Of a stretch of DNA of 64,000 nt, positions 1 to 9,003 are shown in pieces. The DNA is from Chloroflexota bacterium. Its GTDB lineage: Bacteria > Chloroflexota > Anaerolineae > Aggregatilineales > J027. Position 1 is the first letter of the stretch; the number at the start of each line of letters is the position of its first letter. Location: assembly GCA_016234595.1 (NCBI GenBank), contig JACRBG010000029.1:62001-126000 (forward strand), read 5' to 3'. The notes beneath the pieces are model-generated. The model searched no databases, was not told the DNA's origin, and saw only the letters and a list, made by a program, of their open reading frames with translations. A program made the position numbers and the translations under genes.

Positions 1-713
1 TCAGATTCATCCTTGATTGATTCAATAAGATAGGGAATCGCCCTAATATCAGCTATTTTCTCGAGTCCCTGCGCTGCTGAGTGTCGGACATATTCATCGG
101 GGTCACACAGTAATCTCACCAATGGGATAAACGCTTTTAATTCTTTGTGTTTACCCAATACATAAGCCGCGCCACCCCTTATCTCTGGGATTTCATCTTG
201 TAGTAGCCCAAGTAACATATCAATCACGGTGGGGTTATCGCAAAAATAGAACAGTGCTTTCGCAATCGCACCCCGGCCAAAAGCATCATAAGCCTCGGCG
301 TTATGTACCGCGGCCTGCAAAGCAGCTAAGGCGGGTTCGCCCATCTTTTTTAGAAATTTTTCAACCTCACTATCACGAAATGGCCTAGCAAGGACTTTGA
401 TGAATGCAGGGATAGCCCGTAAATCTCCAATGCCGTCTAGCGCCCATGTAAGATCAGCCTCAAAAAAACCATATCCATCCTCCAAAGCTGCAATAAGTGG
501 CTCAATGGCAGGCTCACCGATTTGAATTAATGCCTGTACACCTTCACCATGATGATTAAATCCTTTCATCTCTGCGTCACGAAGCATACTGACAATCGGC
601 TCAACCGCATCCTGCCCAAATGTCACCAATTCGTCCCGTGCCGAAATTCTTATTGCCTCATCTCGATTTAATAAATTTTCAACCAATTGTCCAATTCTTT
701 GCGTCTGTTCCAT
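1..713 (-). CDS. HEAT-repeat protein, C-terminus cut by window edge
   Basis: An open frame runs on the minus strand from an ATG at 713 to the left edge with no stop, so the C-terminus is missing. The roughly 237 visible residues are alpha-helical repeats with phrases such as GEPAIEPLIAALED, DLRAIPAFIKVL and GGAAYVLGKHKELKAFIPL, which is the HEAT / PBS-lyase HEAT-like pattern. Such proteins are usually scaffolds for protein binding; no catalytic domain is visible and I assign no function. Two adjacent ATG codons occur (716 and 713); GGAG lies 6 bases before the one at 713, which I prefer. The gene diverges from clpC. There is no signal peptide. Confidence 0.75.
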   Translation of the reverse strand, partial: MEQTQRIGQLVENLLNRDEAIRISARDELVTFGQDAVEPIVSMLRDAEMKGFNHHGEGVQALIQIGEPAIEPLIAALEDGYGFFEADLTWALDGIGDLRAIPAFIKVLARPFRDSEVEKFLKKMGEPALAALQAAVHNAEAYDAFGRGAIAKALFYFCDNPTVIDMLLGLLQDEIPEIRGGAAYVLGKHKELKAFIPLVRLLCDPDEYVRHSAAQGLEKIADIRAIPYLIESIKDES

Positions 714-1007
714 CATCCTCTCCCGTTATCATATCGGCACCCCTTCCTGAGAATAACATAAGATTAACCATCATATGAACTCTTCTCAGCCTCAGATAAG
801 AATTGCATAAATTTTTTCCTATCGCCCTCCAACACCAAGATATTTCTAACACACCCCTGCTAACATAGAGGCAATGGAGTACTTAAAAATTATCCATTTC
901 CAAACCTGCCTCTTCCCCCTTAAACAAGGCATCCTGAGCAGATTTGCAGTAAATGAACCCACCGTGTATCTTGAAGGTGATACTTAAAGATCATGGCACT
1001 TTTTTCA

Positions 1008-1035
1008 TTGAGAACACGTCCATTTCTTAGATAAT
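1008..1035 (+). promoter_or_regulatory. Sigma-A type promoter of clpC
   Basis: TTGAGA (1008-1013) and GATAAT (1030-1035) are separated by 16 bases, each matching the sigma-A consensus at 5 of 6 positions. Transcription would start near 1042, about 30 bases before the chosen clpC start. The rest of 717-1007, between the divergent HEAT gene and clpC, holds no gene that I can support and no clear CIRCE or CtsR-type operator. Confidence 0.6.
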
Positions 1036-1073
1036 ATTGTCCATATCAGGTGGTAGTAAGGGAATATAGCCCC

Positions 1074-3569
1074 ATGATGCGATTTGACCGATTCACTGAA
1101 CGCGCTCAGGATGCGGCGGCCCGCGCCTACGAAATCCTGCAACGCTATGGGCATAATCAAGTGGATACCGAACATATCCTCCTTGCCCTGCTAGAGCAAC
1201 CGGATGGCGTCATTCCCGCCATGCTCGAAAAAATGACTATCGAGGTTGAACCCCTCCGCTACAAGCTAGATGAGGTCCTCAAGCAAACCCCCCGCTCCGG
1301 CATTTATGGGGGTGGCACGGGCCAAGTCTTTATTACCCCACGTGTCAAGCGGATTATTGACCTTGCCAACGAAGAAGCCAATCGTCTACGCGACGAATAT
1401 ATTTCAACAGAACACATTTTCCTTGCCATCCTGACCGAACGGCGCACTCCTGTAGCTCGAATTTTGGGGGATGCAGGCGTTACCAAAGAAAAAGTGGTGG
1501 ATGTCATCAAGGATATGCGGGGTGGGCAACGTGTTACTGACCCACAAGCCGAAAATCGCTATGGCACGCTGGAAAAATTCTCGCGTGATTTGACCCAACT
1601 CGCCCGCGAAGGCAAACTTGACCCGGTAATTGGGCGCGATGATGAAATCTTGCGAATGATTCAAATCTTGTGCCGACGCACCAAGAACAATCCTGTATTG
1701 ATTGGTGAGGCTGGGGTTGGCAAAACCGCGATTGTTGAAGGGCTGGCCCAGAAAATTGTCAATAACGACGTGCCAGAACTACTGCTCAATCGTCAAGTCA
1801 TCTCGCTCGATTTGGGTGCGATGGTAGCAGGCAGCCGCTTTCGGGGTGAATTTGAAGAACGCCTCAAAGCCGCCATGGATGAAGTGCAGCGTAGCGAAGG
1901 CGAGATTATTCTGTTTATTGATGAATTGCATCAGGTTGTTGGGGCGGGTGCCGCAACCGGCTCACTTGATGCCAGCAATATGATGAAACCAGCCCTCGCA
2001 CGCGGCGAACTAAACTGCATCGGTGCGACGACCCTTGATGAATATCGTCAGCATATCGAACGCGATTCAGCCCTAGATCGACGTTTTGCCCCTATCTTTG
2101 TAGACGAGCCAAGCATCGAGGAAACCATTCAAATGATGCACGGCCTACGGGACCGTTATGAGGCCCATCACAAGGTCACATTTACTGATGCTGCCCTCAC
2201 CGCCGCCGTCAAATTGAGCCATCGCTATGTCACAGATCGTCGCTTGCCCGATAAGGCAATTGACCTCATGGACGAATCAGCTTCACGCTTGCGGGTTGCG
2301 CTCTATTCTATGCCAACCGAACTCAAAGAGGCCAAGAAAGAGATTGACCGCCTAAATATTCAGATGGAACAATCGGCCCTCGCCCAAGATTATGAGCAGG
2401 CTGCTAATCTGAAAATGCAAGTAGCTAGGATGCAAGAAGAATATGATGCCGCCCTTGAGATTTGGCAGCGTGATAATACCCTTGACGAGGTGGTAGACGA
2501 AAAAGACATCGCCGCTGTGCTATCGCAATGGACAGGCATCCCGGTTTATGAAATGCTCGAAACCGAAGCAGATAAACTCTTGCGGATGGAAGAGGTATTG
2601 CATGACCGGATTGTAGGTCAAGATGCTGCTGTCGCCGCTGTGTCAGATGCCATTCGACGTGCGCGTTCCGGCCTCAAAGACCCCCGCCGCCCCATTGGTT
2701 CATTCATCTTTTTGGGAAGCAGTGGTGTTGGGAAAACCGAATTAGCAAAGGCGCTGGCAGAATTCATGTTTGACGACGAGGAAGCTCTCGTCCGCATTGA
2801 CATGAGTGAATACCGAGAACAGCATACCGTCAGCCGTCTATTTGGAGCGCCTCCCGGTTATGTGGGCTACGAGGAGGGTGGACAGTTAACTGAAGCTGTG
2901 CGCCGTCGCCCTTATAGCGTGGTGCTATTTGATGAGATTGAAAAAGGCCACCCCGATGTTTGGAATGCCCTTTTGCAAATCTTGGATGATGGCCGTCTGA
3001 CCGATGGGCAAGGCAGCACGGTGGATTTCCGTAACACCGTTATCATCATGACCAGCAATCTTGGCACCGAATTTGTCAAACGTGGTGGCGCGCTTGGATT
3101 TGTCCCACACCGTGACGAAGAAGCCATTGCCGATCACAAGCGCATTGAAAAAGCCATTCGTGAGACATTCCGACCTGAATTTATCAACCGGATTGACGAA
3201 ATCATCATTTTCAATCCGCTGTCACAAGAACAGGTCGCGCAAATTGTAGACTTGCAAATGCGCCAAATCGCTGACCGACTAGGTGAGCAAGGCGTAGTGG
3301 TGGAATTGACCCAAGCCGCCCGTCTATGGCTGGCAGCGGAAGGCTTTGACGCTCAATATGGAGCGCGCCCACTGCGTCGTGCCTTACAGCATTATGTCGA
3401 AAGCCCTCTCAGTGTTAAGTTGTTGAAGGGGGAGTTCAAGCGCGGTGATATTGTAGTGGTAGATTCGGATGGAGAGCAGATTATCTTCGTCAAACGCGAC
3501 GAGGGAAGCTACCTCATCCCAACCGATGCGGATAACCCAGCAGACGCGGGCTACGATTCCGCTAACTAA
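1074..3569 (+). CDS. clpC: ATP-dependent Clp protease ATP-binding subunit ClpC
   Basis: This AAA+ unfoldase feeds proteins to the ClpP peptidase in the cytoplasm. In order it has two Clp_N repeats (about 1-145), a first AAA+ domain with Walker A GEAGVGKT at 211-218, a UVR-type coiled region near 430-460, a second AAA+ domain with Walker A GSSGVGKT at 548-555, and the ClpB D2-small domain. LGF at 674-676 sits where the ClpP-docking tripeptide lies in ClpC/ClpX proteins, so it should be a protease partner and not a ClpB-type disaggregase. Length (about 831 aa) fits ClpC. I chose ATG 1074, which begins the conserved [12 protein letters not shown] and has AAGGGA about 10 bases upstream; a GTG at 1050 is possible but would leave almost no leader after the mapped promoter. 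clpP is not in the window. Confidence 0.95.
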   Translation: MMRFDRFTERAQDAAARAYEILQRYGHNQVDTEHILLALLEQPDGVIPAMLEKMTIEVEPLRYKLDEVLKQTPRSGIYGGGTGQVFITPRVKRIIDLANEEANRLRDEYISTEHIFLAILTERRTPVARILGDAGVTKEKVVDVIKDMRGGQRVTDPQAENRYGTLEKFSRDLTQLAREGKLDPVIGRDDEILRMIQILCRRTKNNPVLIGEAGVGKTAIVEGLAQKIVNNDVPELLLNRQVISLDLGAMVAGSRFRGEFEERLKAAMDEVQRSEGEIILFIDELHQVVGAGAATGSLDASNMMKPALARGELNCIGATTLDEYRQHIERDSALDRRFAPIFVDEPSIEETIQMMHGLRDRYEAHHKVTFTDAALTAAVKLSHRYVTDRRLPDKAIDLMDESASRLRVALYSMPTELKEAKKEIDRLNIQMEQSALAQDYEQAANLKMQVARMQEEYDAALEIWQRDNTLDEVVDEKDIAAVLSQWTGIPVYEMLETEADKLLRMEEVLHDRIVGQDAAVAAVSDAIRRARSGLKDPRRPIGSFIFLGSSGVGKTELAKALAEFMFDDEEALVRIDMSEYREQHTVSRLFGAPPGYVGYEEGGQLTEAVRRRPYSVVLFDEIEKGHPDVWNALLQILDDGRLTDGQGSTVDFRNTVIIMTSNLGTEFVKRGGALGFVPHRDEEAIADHKRIEKAIRETFRPEFINRIDEIIIFNPLSQEQVAQIVDLQMRQIADRLGEQGVVVELTQAARLWLAAEGFDAQYGARPLRRALQHYVESPLSVKLLKGEFKRGDIVVVDSDGEQIIFVKRDEGSYLIPTDADNPADAGYDSAN

Positions 3570-3591
3570 ACACACTGTCAATTTGACCAAA

Positions 3592-3613
3592 GGCCGGACT
3601 ATCCGGTCTTTTT
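3592..3613 (+). terminator. Rho-independent terminator after clpC
   Basis: GGCCGGA (3592-3598) pairs with TCCGGTC (3602-3608) across a 3-base loop, with one G-T wobble, and is followed by TTTTT. It lies 22 bases after the clpC stop codon. Confidence 0.85.
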
Positions 3614-3793
3614 GTTTGTCCAATAATTGTGGATTTTCCCTAAGATTCAAATCAGGTTCGGGGAGTCAATTCTTAAATTCTAGGGAATCGAATACAATGA
3701 TAAGCGTAAGATTAAAATTCGCGGTATCGTCATGAACCTTTGAAACATGAAGTGACCGCACATATGATGCGGGTTGCAAGGAATAGATTATTT

Positions 3794-4066
3794 ATGTCAT
3801 CATCCAATCCCAAGCAAAAAATTCAGTCCCTAGTTGACTGTCTTCGCCATACTGCTGACCAAGAGGCCGATTGCGCCGAATTTGACCGCAAAGTGGAGTG
3901 CCTTGCCGAGCTATTGGCAACAGTCAATGCGGCGGAAATCCCCTCCGATGCCATCCCTCCCGAAATCCAAGCTCATTTGCTGCAAAGTACCGATTGCCGT
4001 GAGGAATTTGAAGCCCTTATTTGCATCCTCAAGGCAGAGTTACGCGGCGAACTGAGTGACGAGTAA
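3794..4066 (+). CDS. Small Cys/His protein, anti-sigma zinc-finger-like
   Basis: About 90 residues with no signal peptide or membrane segment. Cysteines occur in LVDCLRHT, ADCAEF, VECLAELL, STDCREEF and ALICILKAE. The stretch HLLQSTDCREEFEAL resembles the H-x3-C-x2-C segment of anti-sigma zinc fingers, but with a Ser in place of one Cys; this comparison is mine and weak. The frame is open further upstream to 3740, but AAGGAA lies about 10 bases before ATG 3794, so I use that start. A TACAAT at 3693-3698 is a possible -10 with no good -35. trxB follows 57 bases later on the same strand, so a thiol-redox link is conceivable. Confidence 0.6.
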   Translation: MSSSNPKQKIQSLVDCLRHTADQEADCAEFDRKVECLAELLATVNAAEIPSDAIPPEIQAHLLQSTDCREEFEALICILKAELRGELSDE

Positions 4067-4123
4067 GAAATTTATTCTTGGTGGTGTCGGAATCTATAGA
4101 TCATCCAACCATGAGGTAAACAT

Positions 4124-5089
4124 ATGCAACACGAGAAAGTCATTATCATTGGTTCTGGCCCTTCTGGACTGACGGCTGCTCTCTATACAGCGCGGGCCAA
4201 TTTGAACCCGTTGGTTTTCGTTGGTCATCAATTTGGTGGTCAGGCAGCGCTAACCCATGAAATTGAAAATTACCCCGGCTTTGTTGAGGCAATTTCCGGC
4301 GCAGAACTCGCTGAACGGATGCGTGAACAGGCCGAACGGTTTGGTGCACGTTATGAATATGCCTCGGTTACGGAAGTGGATTTCAAAAATGGTCGCCCCT
4401 TCCGCATCAAGGACGAAAATGGCAAAGAATATTTGGCCGATACAGTAGTAGTCACGGCTGGGGCTGACCCCCGCAAATTGGGCGTGTCAGGGGAAAAAGA
4501 GTATACGGGCAAGGGTGTCAGCTATTGCGGCACCTGCGATGGTTTCTTCTTCCGTGGCAAACACATCATTGTCGTCGGCGGTGGGGATAGTGCGATTGAG
4601 GAAGGCATTTTCCTAACTCGCTTCGCCTCCAAAGTGGACGTGGTGCATCGCCGCGACAGTCTCCGCGCTGGACAGTTGTTGCAAGACCGTGCCTTCAAAA
4701 ACGAGAAGATGAGCTTCATCTGGAACACCGTCATCGAAGAGGTGGTCGGTAATGGCAAGGTAGATCACGTGCGGCTGCGTAATTTGCAGACGAATGAAGT
4801 GTATGATTATGCCGCTGACGGGGTGTTTGTCTTCATCGGGCACGACCCCAATAGCAGCATTTACACGGGGCAAGTTGAGATGGAAGACGGCTATATTGTC
4901 ACCGATAAACATATGATGTCCAGTGTACCCGGCGTGTTTGCGGCAGGGGAAATCCAAGACCCGATTTACCGCCAAGTCGCTACATCGGTTGGTCAGGGTA
5001 CGGCGGCGGCGATGTCATTGGAACGCTGGCTGTCGCATCAAGAGGCCGTTGAAGCGCGAGAAGCCGAAAAAGCTGAGACGTCGGCGTAA
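4124..5089 (+). CDS. trxB: Thioredoxin reductase
   Basis: A 321-residue cytoplasmic flavoprotein that passes electrons from NADPH through FAD and a disulfide to thioredoxin. The FAD-binding motif GSGPSGLTAA is at 10-19, the redox-active pair is C135-GT-C138 in CGTCDG (CATCDG is commonest), the NADPH fold has GGGDSA near 152-157, and HRRDSLR near 175 carries the arginines that bind the 2'-phosphate of NADPH. The C-terminal FAD motif reads AGEIQD where AGDVQD is usual. GAGG lies about 8 bases before ATG 4124, and length is normal. It follows the small Cys protein and ends at a strong terminator. Confidence 0.94.
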   Translation: MQHEKVIIIGSGPSGLTAALYTARANLNPLVFVGHQFGGQAALTHEIENYPGFVEAISGAELAERMREQAERFGARYEYASVTEVDFKNGRPFRIKDENGKEYLADTVVVTAGADPRKLGVSGEKEYTGKGVSYCGTCDGFFFRGKHIIVVGGGDSAIEEGIFLTRFASKVDVVHRRDSLRAGQLLQDRAFKNEKMSFIWNTVIEEVVGNGKVDHVRLRNLQTNEVYDYAADGVFVFIGHDPNSSIYTGQVEMEDGYIVTDKHMMSSVPGVFAAGEIQDPIYRQVATSVGQGTAAAMSLERWLSHQEAVEAREAEKAETSA

Positions 5090-5117
5090 AAGTCAAAAAT
5101 TCGACATAAATTCGTGT

Positions 5118-5149
5118 AAAAACAGACAGAGAAAAACCTGTCTGTTTTT
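5118..5149 (+). terminator. Strong bidirectional-type terminator after trxB
   Basis: AAAAACAGACAG (5118-5129) and CTGTCTGTTTTT (5138-5149) are perfect 12-base inverted arms around an 8-base loop, with a T run at the 3' end. It lies 28 bases after the trxB stop. Confidence 0.92.
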
Positions 5150-5218
5150 ATTTGCATCAGGAGTAGGTGTGAAGGTTATTAAACGGGATGCACCTGTCAA
5201 GTGCTGGCACCTGATATG

Positions 5219-5286
5219 GTGGAGAGTTATAGATATCCGATAGTGACGCGGAGGAATGATGAATAACAGGTATCCTAACTCTCCAC
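5219..5286. repeat. Long-spaced inverted repeat upstream of an exported propeller gene
   Basis: GTGGAGAGTTA (5219-5229) and TAACTCTCCAC (5276-5286) are perfect 11-base inverted arms separated by 46 bases. There is no T run after the right arm, so this is not a simple terminator. It lies in the 239-base gap between the trxB terminator and the next gene, about 100 bases before that gene's start. It could be an mRNA leader structure or the remains of a small mobile repeat; the sequence does not decide. Confidence 0.5.
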
Positions 5287-5388
5287 TACATCTCAACGCT
5301 TACCCTCTTGCCTATTACCGGGAGGAACTTTGGCAACGAAAGCGTCGTCTCTGAGCTATCCATTAGATTTAGGGGAAAAGAAATCCAC

Positions 5389-6420
5389 ATGAAATTTCGG
5401 TACTGCATTACAGCGATTTGGTGCCTCATTTTCCTTGCGTCTGCGTTTCCCCATGCAGTTTCAGCTCAAGATGACATCGCAACCCAAGCCTTTGAGGTGC
5501 GTTGGACTGGTCAATGGATAAGCGTTACTAGCAATGACGGCTTATGGTTGTTTGACGCTGAAAACCTAGAAGCTGATCCCATACATTATTTCCCATCTAC
5601 ACGTATTGTTATTGCGGCGGGAGACCCTGTGCGTAATCGTATGGCTGTTTATGATGAAGCGGCCCACAGCATGCTCATTATCGAACCCACCAGTGGCGAC
5701 ATCATTACCGAGTTACCCACCGATTTTGCTGCGCTTGGCCTTGATGAGCCAGAGCCAGCCCGTGATTTGCATTATAGCGATGATGGAAAATTGTTGGCGC
5801 TCGTTTTTCCCTCCCGTATCATCATTTATAATGCTGCCACGAGCCGCGAACGCACCTTCTACCAGAACGATTTGTTTATCACGATAGATAGCGACGTTGA
5901 ACCCGGTACGTTTGTTGCTGGCACAGGATATGGGATGTTTCTCATCTACACGCCAGATGCGGACTATGCCAGTGATTTTTTGGAAACAGGAGGGGGTGCT
6001 TTGGACGATGAGGCCATTTTCCGCTTAGAAATTCTCCCTACCACTTCGGAAGTTCTCTATCAGCAGGGAAACTCGCTCATGCGGACAAATCTAGAAACCG
6101 ACGAAGCAGGTTTCAGTCCGATGATCCCCCTATTCGATGCTCAAGTTTATGGCTTCGATCTTAATAAGGCGGGGGATACTGTGGCTGTTGCCTTGTGGGA
6201 CAAAACTGTGGTGTACGATTTAACCACCCATACGGTCGTTCACGAAATCGGTACCAATGGGGACAATAATGCTGCTTTTAGTCTAGCTTTCAGCGACGAT
6301 GGCAGTCAATTTGCGGCTCTCGACTGGGCTGGCAGTCTGCAAATTTGGGATGTGGCAACAGGTGAATTTGTCGAAGATGTCCATAAGTTTGACTACGGTT
6401 CGAGTGTTTGGTCGGGGTGA
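5389..6420 (+). CDS. Exported WD40/beta-propeller-like protein
   Basis: About 343 residues from ATG 5389, which has AGGGGAAAAG just upstream and opens a classic signal peptide (MKFRYC, hydrophobic core, likely cut after AVSA). The frame is open 27 codons further upstream, but that would bury the signal peptide. The mature part has repeated beta-rich units with WD40-like endings such as LHYSDDGKLLALVF, LNKAGDTVAVALWD, LAFSDDGSQFAALDW and LQIWDVATGEF, so a propeller fold is likely. No enzyme motif is seen. Function is unknown; it may act in binding at the cell surface. Confidence 0.72.
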   Translation: MKFRYCITAIWCLIFLASAFPHAVSAQDDIATQAFEVRWTGQWISVTSNDGLWLFDAENLEADPIHYFPSTRIVIAAGDPVRNRMAVYDEAAHSMLIIEPTSGDIITELPTDFAALGLDEPEPARDLHYSDDGKLLALVFPSRIIIYNAATSRERTFYQNDLFITIDSDVEPGTFVAGTGYGMFLIYTPDADYASDFLETGGGALDDEAIFRLEILPTTSEVLYQQGNSLMRTNLETDEAGFSPMIPLFDAQVYGFDLNKAGDTVAVALWDKTVVYDLTTHTVVHEIGTNGDNNAAFSLAFSDDGSQFAALDWAGSLQIWDVATGEFVEDVHKFDYGSSVWSG

Positions 6421-6457
6421 TTGGCCTATTTTTGAATTCATATCTCGTTGCAAAAAT

Positions 6458-6480
6458 GGGCGGGCACGGCGACCCCGCCC
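6458..6480. repeat. GC-rich hairpin
   Basis: GGGCGGG (6458-6464) pairs perfectly with CCCGCCC (6474-6480) across a 9-base loop. It lies 37 bases after the propeller gene and has no T run. GC-rich palindromes of this look recur between genes in many Chloroflexota and cyanobacteria (from memory); only one copy is seen here. Confidence 0.45.
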
Positions 6481-6514
6481 CTACATAGCAGGGATTTATA
6501 CCGTTCAGGCTTAT

Positions 6515-6545
6515 CACAGGCCTAAAGCCGCCCTGATGAATCTAG
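6515..6545 (+). repeat. Interspersed hairpin repeat, copy A
   Basis: CACAGGCCTAAAGCC followed by GCCCTGATGAATCTAG. Copies B (13989), C (17261) and D (22016) share the core GCTAAA(A/G)CC, then a 4-8 base variable part and TGAAT(C/T/G)TAG. This is the most diverged copy, and it lies between two plus-strand genes. Confidence 0.6.
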
Positions 6546-6567
6546 ATGAAAGGTGCTGTAGGTGTTT

Positions 6568-6852
6568 ATGAGGCCCAGTAAAACCTTCTTGAAGTTCTAT
6601 TCAGCCTTCTTGATATTCTTAGTGCTCTTGATTGGGATGACCGTTGTGACCGTCTGGTTAGATCGTCACGACCGAGTATCTGAAGAAAAATTAGTCACTA
6701 GTCATGCTGGTACTAATGATACGATGCCAGACCTTGCCCCCGGAATAGAGAAAACCGCAACCCGACTTGCTGAAATAGACGCAACATTAACAGCAATTTC
6801 AATCACTGCTTCCGTTGCCACTCCTTTATCCACCAGTTTGGTAAATCAATAA
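6568..6852 (+). CDS. Small single-pass membrane protein, unknown
   Basis: About 94 residues with one N-terminal hydrophobic segment (FLIFLVLLIGMTVVTVWL) after a short basic start, then a polar Thr/Ala/Ser-rich tail. I recognise no family. GTAGGTG stands just before ATG 6568; a GTG at 6562 is an alternative. A protein of similar layout follows 9 bases later, so the two probably form a small operon and may be distant relatives. Confidence 0.5.
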   Translation: MRPSKTFLKFYSAFLIFLVLLIGMTVVTVWLDRHDRVSEEKLVTSHAGTNDTMPDLAPGIEKTATRLAEIDATLTAISITASVATPLSTSLVNQ

Positions 6853-6861
6853 GGTTATTCC

Positions 6862-7083
6862 ATGCCGGAGCAGAAAAGCACATTCGGGCCAAAATATGTC
6901 TTTCAGATTATCACTATACTATTATTGATCGTTTTTATCATGCTTCTGATCTTCATTTGGGGTCTAGAACCGGAACCCGATAGCAACAAATCAGCACCAA
7001 TTGCAACACAACGAGCATTGACCAATGAAGCCATTGAGGATTTATTGACTCCAACAGCGACTGACAATACACCACTCTTTTAA
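6862..7083 (+). CDS. Small single-pass membrane protein, unknown
   Basis: 73 residues with one strongly hydrophobic segment (IITILLLIVFIMLLIFIWGL) and a short polar tail ending in TDNTPLF. AAGG lies 9 bases before the ATG. It follows the similar small membrane protein directly and ends 28 bases before a convergent gene. No family was recognised. Both small genes show the same low-complexity Thr/Ala/Pro tail. Confidence 0.5.
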   Translation: MPEQKSTFGPKYVFQIITILLLIVFIMLLIFIWGLEPEPDSNKSAPIATQRALTNEAIEDLLTPTATDNTPLF

Positions 7084-7110
7084 ACAAAGATTGGATGTAT
7101 CGCGCCGTCA

Positions 7111-8016
7111 TTAATCCTCAATCTCAATTCCCATTTCTTCATCCTCTTCCAAAATTTCGATACCGTCCATCTCCAAATCGCGGAATTCGTTGTAGATGAA
7201 TTGTAAGGCCGTGCGAACGCGCTGCTGCACCATTTCAAGTTCACTTTCCAATGGCGCGGGGAACAAAGCCAATAGTTCATGTACCAAAATTGCCGTTTCG
7301 GAAAGGGGTCGTTGCAATTTATAGAGGCTACGTACCCGTCGTCGGGCCAGACGCAAAAATTCAGAAATTGGCTCAGTGGATTCTTTATCGGTGATTTCAC
7401 CATGTCCGGGGATGATAATGTCGGCAGGGAAACGAGTCCGGCGTAAAATGCTGAGACTTTGCAACCATTCCTTGCTGTGGTCGCTGTTCACAAAAGGCGG
7501 TGTTCCCACAACCACCGTATCCCCCGTAAACAAGACCCCACGTTCCGGCCAATGCACCCAAATCGAGCCTTTAGTTGGGCCGGGGTGGTAATAAAGATAC
7601 AAATCAGGTTTGCCAAAATGCAGAACGGCTTGATTGGTAAAGGTAATATTGGGCAGCAGCAATTGGGCCGAGCCAAATCCAGACATTTCACTGGGGTCAC
7701 GGGTTAATGCATTAATCACGCTGCCCGCATACGACCCCGGTAAGCTGCTCATGGCGACAAGGGTTGAAGCATGGGCAATGAGGAGAGGCGGCTGAAACCA
7801 AAACGGCCCTAATAGACGATCACGATAGGAGTCAGTCATGATAACGGCTCGAATGGGTAGATGGGTCTGTTCGCGCAGAAAATTTTTCCAGCGGCGGGCA
7901 TCCTCTGGAAACGGTGGCGCATCAATTAACACCAATCCCTCGTCAGTCAGGATAGCCCCTACATTTCCCCCTCGAAAAGCTGTTTCAACAAAGACGCCGG
8001 GTACGATTTCCTGCAC
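7111..8016 (-). CDS. Metallo-beta-lactamase-fold protein with degenerate metal site
   Basis: About 301 residues. The fold is recognisable from EGLVLIDAPPFPEDA, GVLFTGDTVV and IIPGHGEITD. However, the signature HxHxDH that should follow the third strand is replaced by DSYRDR in VIMTDSYRDRLLGPFW, so the first metal site has lost its histidines; the later Asp (TGD) and His (PGHG) remain. It is probably not a normal metallo-hydrolase. GGAGAG lies 7 bases before GTG 8016, which I use; an earlier GTG at 8031 has no ribosome site. It is the last gene of a six-gene minus-strand operon and follows DUF1152 within 3 to 18 bases. Confidence 0.75.
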   Translation of the reverse strand: MQEIVPGVFVETAFRGGNVGAILTDEGLVLIDAPPFPEDARRWKNFLREQTHLPIRAVIMTDSYRDRLLGPFWFQPPLLIAHASTLVAMSSLPGSYAGSVINALTRDPSEMSGFGSAQLLLPNITFTNQAVLHFGKPDLYLYYHPGPTKGSIWVHWPERGVLFTGDTVVVGTPPFVNSDHSKEWLQSLSILRRTRFPADIIIPGHGEITDKESTEPISEFLRLARRRVRSLYKLQRPLSETAILVHELLALFPAPLESELEMVQQRVRTALQFIYNEFRDLEMDGIEILEEDEEMGIEIED

Positions 8017-8034
8017 TACGATTCTCTCCACGGT

Positions 8035-8994
8035 TTAGGGTAGCGGGATTTTGAAATAACGCCGTTTCTGAATTACCCCGCTGGCAATAGTGAACATACG
8101 AAACACATCTATGAAGGTGTCCGTCGTGCCTAATTGTGACAGAAAAACGTTACGTTCCGCAACCGCTAGTAAATCAAAAAACCAATAAATAGGCATTAGA
8201 GGCGAAATCCAGAGCTTGCTACCCGTTACTTGGGTGCGATTGGTTAGATGATAATTGCCATATTCACCCCGCACAGCAGAGATCACTGAAGAACTTATCA
8301 CGCTAGGGTCTTGGCGGGGTTTGTTTTGCACATATAACACTGCCTCCTCATAGAGTTGATAACTCTCCATCGCTTTGACTAGCGAACATGAGCCATAAAA
8401 GGCCCCAGCTTGGGTCAATTCCGCAATATTTTCGAGGATGTGGGCATAAGTGATCGCTAATTCGGCCCCGAACCCGACACAAACTTGGATTTTGAGGGGG
8501 ACATTTTTGAGCTCGTTGATCACATAGAGCGAGGTCGAGTCTTCGAGAGGCGTGCCAAGTTCAGCTTCGTCGCCAAACGCGAGGCTGTCTACCCCACCAT
8601 CAATCAACAAAATGCCGTCAATATTGAGGTGTTTAATTAGTGCTCGATAGCTTTCTAGCAGAGGCCGCACGCCTGTTTTGGCAAATAACCAAATCGGCAC
8701 ATCCTCACCCTGTTTGAGTTTGAACCACTCGGACAGGTAGCCTTCGGGGTAGTAAATATGAAGTCCTTCGACCTCCCCCTGAATACCAATACAGGTGTCG
8801 GTTAACCATTCCCCCTTTTTTAGAGCCATCACATCGGTAAAACTGTAGCTGGCAAGGTGAACCTTCTGCCCAAGCTTCTTGAGTTCAAAATAGATGGGCA
8901 GGCCACTGAAAATATCAAATCCGCCGCCCATACCTGCTATGAGGAGGTTTTTGCACTTCAGGAGTTGTTCGTAGATGGGGAGATTGAGTTGCAT
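8035..8994 (-). CDS. DUF1152 family protein
   Basis: 319 residues. GMGGGFDIFSGLP near residue 20, LLIDGGVDSLAFGDE near 140 and CVGFGAELAITYAHILEN near 195 are typical of the DUF1152 family (PF06626), whose function is not established; the glycine-rich N-terminus suggests a nucleotide or sugar-nucleotide site. There is no signal peptide. It sits in the middle of a tightly packed operon, 9 bases after DUF4304 and just before the degenerate metallo-beta-lactamase gene. The sequence gives no stronger clue to its role. Confidence 0.75.
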   Translation of the reverse strand: MQLNLPIYEQLLKCKNLLIAGMGGGFDIFSGLPIYFELKKLGQKVHLASYSFTDVMALKKGEWLTDTCIGIQGEVEGLHIYYPEGYLSEWFKLKQGEDVPIWLFAKTGVRPLLESYRALIKHLNIDGILLIDGGVDSLAFGDEAELGTPLEDSTSLYVINELKNVPLKIQVCVGFGAELAITYAHILENIAELTQAGAFYGSCSLVKAMESYQLYEEAVLYVQNKPRQDPSVISSSVISAVRGEYGNYHLTNRTQVTGSKLWISPLMPIYWFFDLLAVAERNVFLSQLGTTDTFIDVFRMFTIASGVIQKRRYFKIPLP

Positions 8995-9003
8995 ATGCGG
9001 TGC

